34,103 bases of DNA, taken from Candidatus Zixiibacteriota bacterium (GTDB lineage: Bacteria; Zixibacteria; MSB-5A5; GN15; JAAZOE01). The translations under genes were made by a program, and so were the position numbers. The first letter of the stretch is position 1; every line of letters starts with the position of its first letter. Where the stretch lies: contig DAOUTW010000047.1 in NCBI GenBank assembly GCA_030668485.1, forward strand, positions 1 to 34,103, in the 5' to 3' direction. Below, piece by piece: positions 1-7,012 of the stretch. A model generated the notes under the pieces. It was not told where the DNA came from, did not search any database, and was given only the letters and a program-made list of their open reading frames with translations.

Positions 1-653
1 ATATTGAGGGCCGCTTCGATCGTCTCGAGGTCGCGCATCTCACCTACCAGTACCACATCGGGGTCCTCACGCAGCGCGTATTTCAACGCCGACGCGAAAG
101 AGGAGGTGTCACTGTAGACTTCTCGCTGGTTTATCAGACAGTTATTGTGACGATGAAGATACTCGATCGGATCCTCAACCGTCAGGATGTGACAGTGCCG
201 TTCCCGATTGACTTTATCGATCATGGATGCGAGAGTAGTTGATTTACCCGATCCGGTCGGTCCGGTGACCAAAACCAGTCCCCTGGGGAGGTTGGACATT
301 TCGGCGACCACTTTCGGCAGGCCCAGTTCTTCAAAGGTTTTAATCTTGAACGGGATCTGCCTGATGGCTGCGGCCGCGTTACCCCGCTGCATGAATATAT
401 TGCAGCGAAAACGGCTCAGATTTTCAATACCAAAGGACAAATCAAGTTCGTTCTGCTCTTCAAATGCCTTGCGCTGTTTTTCACTCATGATGCTGTAAAC
501 CAGCTTCAAGGTCATCTCCGCTGATAGAACATCATGTTCGGTGCGTGTCAGGTTGCCGTCAATTCTCATCTGAGGAGGCGTACCGACCGTCAGGTGCAAA
601 TCGGAGGCTCCGCGTTTGACCATTTCTTCCAGAAGTTCGCGCAAGGTGACCAT
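1..653 (-). CDS. pilT: Type IV pilus retraction ATPase PilT, 3' end missing (window edge)
   Basis: Hexameric cytoplasmic motor that powers pilus retraction. The reading frame is open from the ATG at 651-653 to the left edge, giving about 217 residues of a family usually near 350-370, so the C-terminal third lies outside the window. The N-terminal part has the PilT-type opening (ASDLHLTVGTPP). The Walker A GPTGSGKST is at about residues 131-139, VEDPIEY at about 159-165, and the Walker B region EDPDVVLVGEMRD at about 196-208. GEMRD rather than GEIRD, plus the absence of a long N-terminal domain, favours PilT over PilB. An AAGGAG ribosome-binding site sits six bases upstream of the ATG. It is the last visible gene of the pilus/roadblock block, about 200 bases after pilB. 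The ATPase family is certain; PilT versus the close paralogue PilU cannot be fully settled from the part seen. Confidence 0.93.
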   Translation of the reverse strand, partial: MVTLRELLEEMVKRGASDLHLTVGTPPQMRIDGNLTRTEHDVLSAEMTLKLVYSIMSEKQRKAFEEQNELDLSFGIENLSRFRCNIFMQRGNAAAAIRQIPFKIKTFEELGLPKVVAEMSNLPRGLVLVTGPTGSGKSTTLASMIDKVNRERHCHILTVEDPIEYLHRHNNCLINQREVYSDTSSFASALKYALREDPDVVLVGEMRDLETIEAALN

Positions 654-850
654 TGTTTCTCCTTCTTATGAGAGCCTAAGCCGGTATATTCCTGTAGATT
701 ATATGTCTTTATTTATATCGACCGGTTGGGCTGAAATCTTGAGCCGGAAAGTTGTTTGGAGGATTCTATATCCTTATGGCGTAAAACAAGATACCTGAAT
801 CAAGAAAAAATCTGTTAGAAGTGGGTTATTTATGGAGATTTGCTGTAAAA
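654..850 (-). other. Spacer between pilB and pilT
   Basis: About 200 bases separate the pilB stop from the pilT start, much more than elsewhere in this block. A minus-strand TATAAT lies at 698-703, about 45 bases upstream of the pilT ATG, but I see no good -35 box at the right distance, so a separate pilT promoter is only possible. No convincing gene is encoded here. Confidence 0.35.
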
Positions 851-2551
851 TCAGGCGGTGCCGGTAATGGCAAAAACCTCTTTGAGACCGATCGCTCCGG
901 TCATCATTTTGTCGACCGCGGCTATACGGAGGGTAAGCATCCCTTCTTCCATCGCTTTCTCGCGAATCTGTACGTCGGTGGCCGATTCCAGGATCAACTG
1001 TTCAATGCCGGGGGTAAGCGGCATCACTTCAAAAATACCGGATCGGCCCGCCTGACCGGTGCCATTGCATTCATCACAGCCGGGGGCCTCAAATACTTCG
1101 CGGGTGGTAATGACCGATTCCGGGACATCGAGAACTTCTATATCCTCGTCAGTCAAATGATATGGCCGTTTACAGCTCGGACACAGTTTTCGTGTCATTC
1201 TCTGAGCCATAATCAATCGTGTCGCCGAAGACACCAAATAGTTGGGGATGCCCATATCAATCAAACGGTTGATGGATGATGGAGCATCATTGGTATGAAG
1301 GGTCGAGAACACCAGGTGACCGGTAAGGGCGGCCCGAATGGCGATCTCGGCCGTTTCAGCGTCACGAATCTCACCGACCATGATAATGTCGGGATCCTGT
1401 CGCAAAAACGATCTCAGGGCCGAGGCGAAAGTTAAACCGATTTCGGATCTGACGGCAACCTGGTTGATACCGTCGAAGTTAAACTCGACCGGATCTTCCG
1501 CGGTCATGATATTGACATCCTCGGTATTGATCTGTTTCAGGGCCGAGTACAGGGTGGTCGTTTTACCGGAGCCGGTCGGCCCGGTAACCAGGATAATCCC
1601 GAACGGGAGCGTAATCGCTTTGGAGAATCTCTCCAGCGCCTTTTGAGTAAATCCCAGCTTGGTCATATCGACCATCAAGGCGTTGGGGTCGAGTATTCGC
1701 ATAACAACCTTTTCGCCGAATATGGTCGGTAAAACCGAGACACGCAAATCGACAGTGCGGTTGTCGAGTTTGATTTTGATGCGACCGTCCTGGGGCAGGC
1801 GCCGTTCGGAAATATCGAGTTCCGACATGATTTTTATACGGGAGATAATGGCGGCCCGGTATTTGAACGGAAGCGGCGCCATTTCCCTTAGGTTGCCGTC
1901 GACACGATACCTGACCCTGATTCGTTTTTCATACATCTCGAGATGAATATCGGAGGCGTTCATGCGAACGGCGTCTTTGATAATCGAGTCGACCAGGCGC
2001 ACCAGCGGCTTATCCTGGACCGCCGTTTCGAGGTCGGTCATCGACAGGTCTTCGTCCTCGACCGAAACAATTTCGAGTTCTTCGTCATCCTCAAGACCTC
2101 TGAGGATTTCGCTGACGCCGTTTTCGTCCTTATAATAGGCGTCGATCGATTTCTGGATCGCCTTTTCCGGGGAAATTACCGGCTGAACGTTGCAGCCGGT
2201 GATAAATTTAATGGCGTCGAGAACGTAGATATTATTCGGATCGGCGATAGCTACGATCAGGGATTTGCCAAGTTTGGAAACGGCGATAACCGTGAATTTC
2301 CGCGCAATGTCAAGAGGGATCAGCTTGACGATATCGGGATTGAGCTCAACATCGGAGAGCCTCAGGCTGCCCATATTGAGCTGCTTGCCGATAAAGTCGG
2401 AGAGTTCCTCTTCCGATTGTATCGCGCCGACTTCGATCAGAGCAACGCCGAAGACATCCTTGTTTTTTTCCTTGATAACAAGCGCCTCGTCCAGTTGCTC
2501 TTGCGTAATCTTGCCGGCTTTTACCAGCATGGCGCCTAATTCAGCGGACAT
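851..2551 (-). CDS. pilB: Type IV pilus assembly (extension) ATPase PilB / GspE family
   Basis: Cytoplasmic ATPase that drives pilin polymerisation at the inner-membrane platform. The protein is 566 residues from the ATG at 2549-2551, a normal PilB length. It has an N-terminal MshEN-like domain (about residues 1-145), the ASDIHLE element near 200, Walker A GPTGSGKT at about 324-331, the DPDIIMVGEIRD Walker B block near 390, the STLHTND histidine motif near 420, and the tetracysteine zinc site typical of PilB (CPSC near 457-460, CDEC near 492-495). A GTG two codons upstream (2557) is also open, but the AAGGG ribosome-binding site lies seven bases before the ATG and only one base before the GTG, so I chose the ATG. 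It follows a roadblock gene by about 60 bases and is read in the same direction, which ties the roadblock/GTPase genes to pilus function. Confidence 0.95.
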   Translation of the reverse strand: MSAELGAMLVKAGKITQEQLDEALVIKEKNKDVFGVALIEVGAIQSEEELSDFIGKQLNMGSLRLSDVELNPDIVKLIPLDIARKFTVIAVSKLGKSLIVAIADPNNIYVLDAIKFITGCNVQPVISPEKAIQKSIDAYYKDENGVSEILRGLEDDEELEIVSVEDEDLSMTDLETAVQDKPLVRLVDSIIKDAVRMNASDIHLEMYEKRIRVRYRVDGNLREMAPLPFKYRAAIISRIKIMSELDISERRLPQDGRIKIKLDNRTVDLRVSVLPTIFGEKVVMRILDPNALMVDMTKLGFTQKALERFSKAITLPFGIILVTGPTGSGKTTTLYSALKQINTEDVNIMTAEDPVEFNFDGINQVAVRSEIGLTFASALRSFLRQDPDIIMVGEIRDAETAEIAIRAALTGHLVFSTLHTNDAPSSINRLIDMGIPNYLVSSATRLIMAQRMTRKLCPSCKRPYHLTDEDIEVLDVPESVITTREVFEAPGCDECNGTGQAGRSGIFEVMPLTPGIEQLILESATDVQIREKAMEEGMLTLRIAAVDKMMTGAIGLKEVFAITGTA

Positions 2552-2614
2552 TCGCACACCCTTACAGTAGTATCTAAAATGTTGTCAGAAGCCGCAGATT
2601 CCCAAAAACTTTTT

Positions 2615-3103
2615 TTAATCCTTGAAAATATCATCCAGTTTGTCGCCGGCCGTGGCGGCGAAATCGGCCGATACTTCAGGGTGTCCTTGATGCGATCTAT
2701 CGCTCATATGTGAGAATATTTTGGCCAACTCATCAGCCGTTTCCTTGGCATAAAGACGCACCATTCCGATGGTGGTCCGATCATCGAATATCACGACCAG
2801 GATGGACCGTTCGCCCACCAGGGACATATGAATATGATCCTTTTTGCCTTGATGAAACAGCACGGAAAACTCGGTCTCGCCCACCAGTCGGGCTATCTCT
2901 TTGGTGGAGGCGAAGGACCCGGCCAGCAAAGCTGCCAGGGCGGTCGTATCCAGAGAGTGAGTAAACCCCTGACGGGTGATCAGATGACCGTCTTTGTCGA
3001 CCAGTAGAGCGCATTTGGCCTCGGCACCCTTGAGAAGCTTGGTCAACCGAGAGTCTATTTGCTCGATCTCTTCTTCATAAATAATCAGACTATCATCGCT
3101 CAC
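2615..3103 (-). CDS. Roadblock/LC7 domain protein (stand-alone, MglB-like)
   Basis: A 162-residue cytoplasmic protein that is essentially one roadblock/LC7 domain (about residues 10-130) with a short polar C-terminal tail. The family signature is the strand-turn-strand CALLVDKDGHLI followed by a helix with ALAALLAGSFAS, then the later strand HIHMSLVGERSILVVIF. Roadblock proteins of the MglB type are dimers that act as GTPase-activating proteins or effectors for MglA-like GTPases. It starts at a GTG (3101-3103) with an AGGGAGG site eight bases upstream. The MglA-like gene ends only 13 bases before it and pilB follows, so it is the best candidate for the cognate MglB-type partner. That pairing is inferred from position; the sequence alone does not distinguish activator from adaptor. 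Confidence 0.88.
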   Translation of the reverse strand: MSDDSLIIYEEEIEQIDSRLTKLLKGAEAKCALLVDKDGHLITRQGFTHSLDTTALAALLAGSFASTKEIARLVGETEFSVLFHQGKKDHIHMSLVGERSILVVIFDDRTTIGMVRLYAKETADELAKIFSHMSDRSHQGHPEVSADFAATAGDKLDDIFKD

Positions 3104-3116
3104 GGGGATTTCCTCC

Positions 3117-4292
3117 CTATTTTAATCCAAACAGGCGTTTGAAAAATGACCGCTTTTTGCGGGGCCTGTCAGCTTTCAATGACGGGGCCATGCGCGGCGC
3201 ACCCGCCGGGTTGGTGATATTCGTATCAGTATTTTTATCGGATCCAGGTAAGCCGCTGCCGGGATCTCCGAACACCTGCGGTTCGGGGTTGATTGCTGGC
3301 ATAACAGGCGGCTCCAAACTTTGCATTTTCTGCTCGTCTTCGCTGGTATTTCCCGGAAAAGGCCGGTATACCGATTGCGGTGCGGGGGTGGGCTCTGCCG
3401 CCACGGGGCCGGCAGATTCTCCACTAAATTCACCCGGCCGATCGACCGGAGCAGGACTGGAGGCCGGCGACGAGCCGGCTATAACAGGTTGAGGTCGAGG
3501 TTGTTCCGCCGCTACCGGGGACGGTTGCCGGGCCGCAGGGGCCATCGGGGTGGACGGCTGTTCCTGTGGAGGCGCCGGTTCCCTGGTTATCGGTGTTTCC
3601 TCGTAGGGCGCAACCGGCGGAGCCACCGCTTGAGGTGCGGGCGGAGCTGGTGCAACTGCCGTCGGAGTTTCCGCGGGCGGAGACGTCTGACCGACAGTCG
3701 GAGCCGTCCCGCCTGCTTTGGCTTTTTCGAGGACCAGTTTCAAAATGCATTTGAGAGTATCGAAGACGCCGAACCCTTCGGTGGCGGAAGCCTTGAATTC
3801 CGGCCATCCCATCGGATTGAGAGCCTTGTTCATTTCTTCCTGGCTGAGGACATTGGGCAGGTCCTGCTTGTTGTACTGGATGACGATCGGCATTTCGTCG
3901 ACCTTATATCCGTATTCGGCCAGGTTTTCTTTCAGGTTATTAAGCGACTCGATGTTCTCATCCATCTTGTCCGGCTGTGAGTCAGCCACAAAAACGAGTC
4001 CGTCGACACCTCTGAGCACGAGTTTCCGGGTGGCATTGTAATATACCTGGCCCGGGACGGTATAGAGCTGGAATTTCGAGACAAAACCGTTGATCGTCCC
4101 GATATTGATCGGTAGAAAATCAAAATAAAGAGTTCGATCGGCGTCGGTCGCCAACGAAATAAGTTTACCCTTGGTGTTCGACGGAACCTTCAAGTGCACG
4201 TACTGCAGGTTGGTCGTCTTTCCAGACAAACCGGGACCGTAGAACACTATTTTGCAGCTAACTTCTCTTGTCGCGTAGTTTATTGAAACCAT
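3117..4292 (-). CDS. MglA-like small Ras-family GTPase with long proline-rich C-terminal tail
   Basis: The GTPase domain occupies about residues 1-195. It shows the P-loop GPGLSGKTTN (19-28), the MglA-type catalytic arginine context DRTLYFDFLP near 52-61, the Asp-less G3 motif TVPGQ (78-82) that is characteristic of MglA rather than Ras, NKQD (141-144) for guanine specificity, and a G5-like SAT near 169. MglA proteins set cell polarity and control type IV pili or gliding motors. This copy is 391 residues, about twice the normal length. Residues 196 to about 370 are a low-complexity Pro/Ala-rich linker, and the last 16 residues (ending KKRSFFKRLFGLK) are basic and hydrophobic, resembling a membrane-binding amphipathic helix. 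It is flanked by stand-alone roadblock genes at 12 and 13 bases, so tight co-transcription is very likely. The tail's role is inference. Confidence 0.93.
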   Translation of the reverse strand: MVSINYATREVSCKIVFYGPGLSGKTTNLQYVHLKVPSNTKGKLISLATDADRTLYFDFLPINIGTINGFVSKFQLYTVPGQVYYNATRKLVLRGVDGLVFVADSQPDKMDENIESLNNLKENLAEYGYKVDEMPIVIQYNKQDLPNVLSQEEMNKALNPMGWPEFKASATEGFGVFDTLKCILKLVLEKAKAGGTAPTVGQTSPPAETPTAVAPAPPAPQAVAPPVAPYEETPITREPAPPQEQPSTPMAPAARQPSPVAAEQPRPQPVIAGSSPASSPAPVDRPGEFSGESAGPVAAEPTPAPQSVYRPFPGNTSEDEQKMQSLEPPVMPAINPEPQVFGDPGSGLPGSDKNTDTNITNPAGAPRMAPSLKADRPRKKRSFFKRLFGLK

Positions 4293-4304
4293 TACCGCTC
4301 TCTT

Positions 4305-4655
4305 CTAGTAAACTGCTTTTTGATTGTTCAGTTTGCTGATAGCGTTCTTGATCTCCAGACGAACCAAACCGATGTTAACCTCCGGCTCGGCTATAACGAC
4401 CAGAATTCCAATACGGGCATCGAAGAAAAATAACTTGGCGTTATCGGCCTCAATCGTCACCTGTTTCAGCGGCCTTGAGTCGAGGCGTTCCAGCGATTTT
4501 TGGATATTGGATATTATCGCGGCTGCGAGCGCGCCGATGGTTTCTTCCTCGATTTGCGTATTGAGGTCGGCGGCGATGACGATACCGTCATTACCCACCA
4601 CCATGCTTCCGGTAATCCCGCTGGTCTTATTCAATTCCTCAAGAATTTGATACAT
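4305..4655 (-). CDS. Roadblock/LC7 domain protein (stand-alone, short)
   Basis: A 116-residue single-domain roadblock/LC7 protein, starting MYQILEELNKTSGI. The first strand pair reads GSMVVGNDGIVIAADL, then a helix with IGALAAAIISNI, then AKLFFFDARIGILVVIA. I place the start at the ATG 4653-4655 because GGAGGAG lies four bases upstream; the open frame extends 15 codons further but has no better site. The first 17 bases overlap the end of the upstream membrane-roadblock gene, and the MglA-like gene follows 12 bases after its stop, so translation of the three is probably coupled. It is a likely direct binding partner of the GTPase, either as a homodimer or mixed with one of the other three roadblock proteins. 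Confidence 0.88.
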   Translation of the reverse strand: MYQILEELNKTSGITGSMVVGNDGIVIAADLNTQIEEETIGALAAAIISNIQKSLERLDSRPLKQVTIEADNAKLFFFDARIGILVVIAEPEVNIGLVRLEIKNAISKLNNQKAVY

Positions 4656-5619
4656 AGCGCTCCTCCACCCGGGCGAACAGAGCCGGGCTGTATCGTTCAC
4701 TCATGTATTTACGAACCATATCCGCCGCCTGTGCGATGCGGATTAGTACTGTTTCATCTATATTCTGATCTGCCAGAATCATCAGGGTTACATGTTCGAT
4801 ACGCCGTAGAATAATTCTCATATTCCTGGTACCGATATCTATTTTTTCCATATCGCCGCCCTGTTGATAATGATGCAGCAATTCCCGATTGCTCTTTTCC
4901 AGAACGATCGCCAGTGGGGCCCATAAATCCGAATCGGCCTGGCAGCGGCTGAATTGGGCCAGAGGCAATCCTTCTTCGTCAATCAGCAGGGCCATCTTGA
5001 CAGCAGCCGATTCTCCGATATAGGCCACGGCCCGCTCGAACTGGTTTTCTTCGCTACCATACTTTCCTGATGACGCCAACGAACCGGCATCGAGCCGCGA
5101 GACGGAACCTGAGGGAGCAGGCGCTTTTTCATCAGAGTTTACCTGGAACTGAGTTTCATTTTCCCGATCGATAATAACCGGTTTGGCATTCGGATCACTG
5201 AAACGGGATCGCGAAGAGCGAGCCGGCGCCAGGTTTTCGGCCAAACCGAGATAAACGGTTCTCATCACAAAAGGCGCCGCAGCGACATGCAAAATAATTG
5301 CCGGTAGATATTTGCCCATGCCCAGCGAGAAGGCGACAGTGCTGTCGATGGCATACATGACGATAATGGTCAGCCCGAAAGCGGCTCCCATAGCCATGCG
5401 GTAGACCAAAGTCAGCGCCGAACCGATGAGAATGGTTTTCAGCGGAGTCCTCCGGCGGAAGAAATAAAGGACAACCCCGTAAAAGACAAATTCATACAAC
5501 ATATATACCGCTGACCCACTGATCAATGGCATCCCCAGACGTTTGGGAAAAATGACCATGGGGATGATCACCAGGATCAGGGAAAACAAGAGCATTGCTC
5601 GTTTAGTCTGTTTTTCCAT
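4639..5619 (-). CDS. Membrane protein with C-terminal roadblock/LC7-like domain
   Basis: A 326-residue protein. The N-terminal third is strongly hydrophobic, with about four or five predicted membrane segments (roughly residues 8-27, 33-54, 62-92 and 104-123). A polar, serine-rich linker covers about 125-190. The C-terminal 120 residues have the roadblock pattern: AVKMALLIDEEGLPLAQFSR for the first strand pair, a helix, then NMRIILRRIEHVTLMILADQ. The hydrophobic part resembles small integral membrane proteins and I cannot name its family. The obvious reading is a membrane anchor that holds a roadblock surface at the inner membrane, where it could recruit the GTPase. It lies 22 bases after the TPR-roadblock gene and overlaps the start of the next roadblock gene. 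Function beyond this is unknown. Confidence 0.8.
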   Translation of the reverse strand: MEKQTKRAMLLFSLILVIIPMVIFPKRLGMPLISGSAVYMLYEFVFYGVVLYFFRRRTPLKTILIGSALTLVYRMAMGAAFGLTIIVMYAIDSTVAFSLGMGKYLPAIILHVAAAPFVMRTVYLGLAENLAPARSSRSRFSDPNAKPVIIDRENETQFQVNSDEKAPAPSGSVSRLDAGSLASSGKYGSEENQFERAVAYIGESAAVKMALLIDEEGLPLAQFSRCQADSDLWAPLAIVLEKSNRELLHHYQQGGDMEKIDIGTRNMRIILRRIEHVTLMILADQNIDETVLIRIAQAADMVRKYMSERYSPALFARVEERYVSNS

Positions 5620-5641
5620 TTTTCGTTTCCCCGTTATGATT

Positions 5642-6550
5642 TCAATCTGCCAGTCGCGGCATTAATGAGGTCAACTTCATTTTCAAAGAACCGAGGTTGA
5701 CCTTTTCAGAACAAACCAGAGCCAGCAATTTCCCTTTGGCCCCGGCCAGATAGAGAATCGAATCAGGGGTTTCGACCATCATCGAATTCAGATTTCCAAA
5801 ACCGCTCTCTCGCATCTGTGCGGTGCTGTGCCGGGCAGCCTCTACAGCCAGAGCGCCGACGAGGTCAGTATTTCCCGGGATATTCCAAACGGCCTCAATC
5901 ACCAGGCCATCCTTGTTAATGAGCAAAACGCCGTCGATTCCGGGGGTACCGACCAGCGATTTGAAAACCTGTTTGTAATCCAGATCAGGCAATTGAGCAG
6001 ATTCCTGTTCTGCTGTCGGGGGCGGACTGACTTCCGGTTCCGGAGGCGGAATCGATTCAGTCGGCTTTATCGGGGAAGACTCCGGAGGTGGCGGGGCGAC
6101 GTTTCCCATGATATCATTCGGTGCCTGATCCAGCGGGATTTTCTTCGCGATATCCAGCAACTTAGTTATCTGTTCGTTATGAGGATCGCCCTGATGGAGA
6201 ATTTCCAACATCCGGCAGGCCTTATTAAATTCACCCTTGTAAATATGAATCTCCGACAGCAATAACTCCGTTGTGCGGGTGGTACCTTCGAGTTCCATAG
6301 CCTTCCGGACTTCGGTTTCGGCCCAATCGTACATTCCTTTATCAAGATTGATCTTGGCCATCACCAAATGGGCGGAACCATAGTTGGGGTGTACCTTGAG
6401 GCCGTTCTGACAGACTCGAAACGCCTTATCAAGATCCCCTTTTTTGCGATACGCTTCGGCCAATGCGGCAAAGATCTGAGAACTCGGATTCTCATCCAGG
6501 ATCTTATTACACTTGGCTATTCTTCCTTCTATGTCCGACAGATCAATCAT
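5642..6550 (-). CDS. TPR-repeat protein with C-terminal roadblock/LC7 domain
   Basis: A 302-residue cytoplasmic protein. Residues about 1-140 form three to four tetratricopeptide repeats (for example AEAYRKKGDLDKAFRVCQNG and AKINLDKGMYDWAETEVRKA). Residues about 150-188 are a proline/glutamate-rich linker. Residues about 190-300 are a roadblock domain with GVLLINKDGLVIEAVWNI and a later ILYLAGAKGKLLALV. TPRs usually bind other proteins, so this looks like an adaptor connecting the roadblock/GTPase switch to another component. It begins the second part of the block: a strong promoter lies about 55 bases upstream and the membrane-roadblock gene follows after 22 bases. The ATG start gives the natural TPR-family beginning; the AGGT ribosome-binding site is weak. 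Confidence 0.87.
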   Translation of the reverse strand: MIDLSDIEGRIAKCNKILDENPSSQIFAALAEAYRKKGDLDKAFRVCQNGLKVHPNYGSAHLVMAKINLDKGMYDWAETEVRKAMELEGTTRTTELLLSEIHIYKGEFNKACRMLEILHQGDPHNEQITKLLDIAKKIPLDQAPNDIMGNVAPPPPESSPIKPTESIPPPEPEVSPPPTAEQESAQLPDLDYKQVFKSLVGTPGIDGVLLINKDGLVIEAVWNIPGNTDLVGALAVEAARHSTAQMRESGFGNLNSMMVETPDSILYLAGAKGKLLALVCSEKVNLGSLKMKLTSLMPRLAD

Positions 6551-6605
6551 ATTTTAAGACCTATCCAAGCTTTGAAAATCACGGCTTCAAGGCCGTTTCG
6601 ATTCG

Positions 6606-6634
6606 ATAATAACCGATGGTCTGAAGGTAGTCAA
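6606..6634 (-). promoter_or_regulatory. Sigma-70 type promoter for the TPR-roadblock gene and downstream genes
   Basis: Read on the minus strand, TTGACT (6629-6634) is followed after exactly 17 bases by TATTAT (6606-6611). Transcription would start near 6599, leaving a leader of about 50 bases. That leader contains a small hairpin (ACGGC paired with GCCGT). The promoter lies in the only sizeable gap between 8220 and 2615, so the roadblock-GTPase-pilB genes could be expressed independently of the DUF4388 gene. Confidence 0.55.
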
Positions 6635-6646
6635 ACAAAATAAAAA

Positions 6647-7012
6647 CTATCCCATGACCTTGCGGGTTTGCAACAAGCCGAGAAACCACATAACGACGGT
6701 AACCAGGTAAAAGAGACCGACAATATCAAACCCTATGGCAAAAACCTCCAGCTTCTCGGCCAGAACAAAAACCTGCCCGAACGCCAGCGCAAAAAACGAA
6801 ATTATCCAGAGCTGCCAGCCTTTGGCCAGGGCGCCACCCTTGACGAGGTTGAACAGCTTGATCGCCACCGCCAGACAGGCCACGGCTGCGGCCAGTATGA
6901 CAATATTCAGGATCACCGGGACCTGCGTGATAACGGCAATATTGGCGGCATCAGCGGTTCCAGAAAAAACCGACAGCATACCGGCTGTCATAATCAATGG
7001 CTTATATTTCAT
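6647..7012 (-). CDS. Small integral membrane protein, unknown function
   Basis: A 121-residue protein, very hydrophobic. It begins with a signal-like segment (MKYKPLIMTAGMLSVFSGTADA, possible cleavage after ADA) followed by three membrane helices at about residues 30-55, 66-84 and 92-114, joined by short charged loops (KLFNLVKGG and LAEKLEV). I do not recognise the family. Its start overlaps the end of the DUF4388 gene by four bases (ATGA), so the two are translationally coupled, and it stands just upstream of the TPR-roadblock gene. By position it may be an accessory membrane component of the same polarity/pilus system, but nothing in the sequence proves this. Confidence 0.72.
   Translation of the reverse strand: MKYKPLIMTAGMLSVFSGTADAANIAVITQVPVILNIVILAAAVACLAVAIKLFNLVKGGALAKGWQLWIISFFALAFGQVFVLAEKLEVFAIGFDIVGLFYLVTVVMWFLGLLQTRKVMG

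Noticed and set aside
1943-2539. A 198-residue frame opposite pilB
   Set aside because: It is a shadow of pilB, with no own domain or start signal.
3321-3980. A 219-residue Arg/Gly-rich frame on the plus strand
   Set aside because: It is produced by the complement of the Pro/Ala-rich tail of the MglA-like gene, which yields long open frames by composition.
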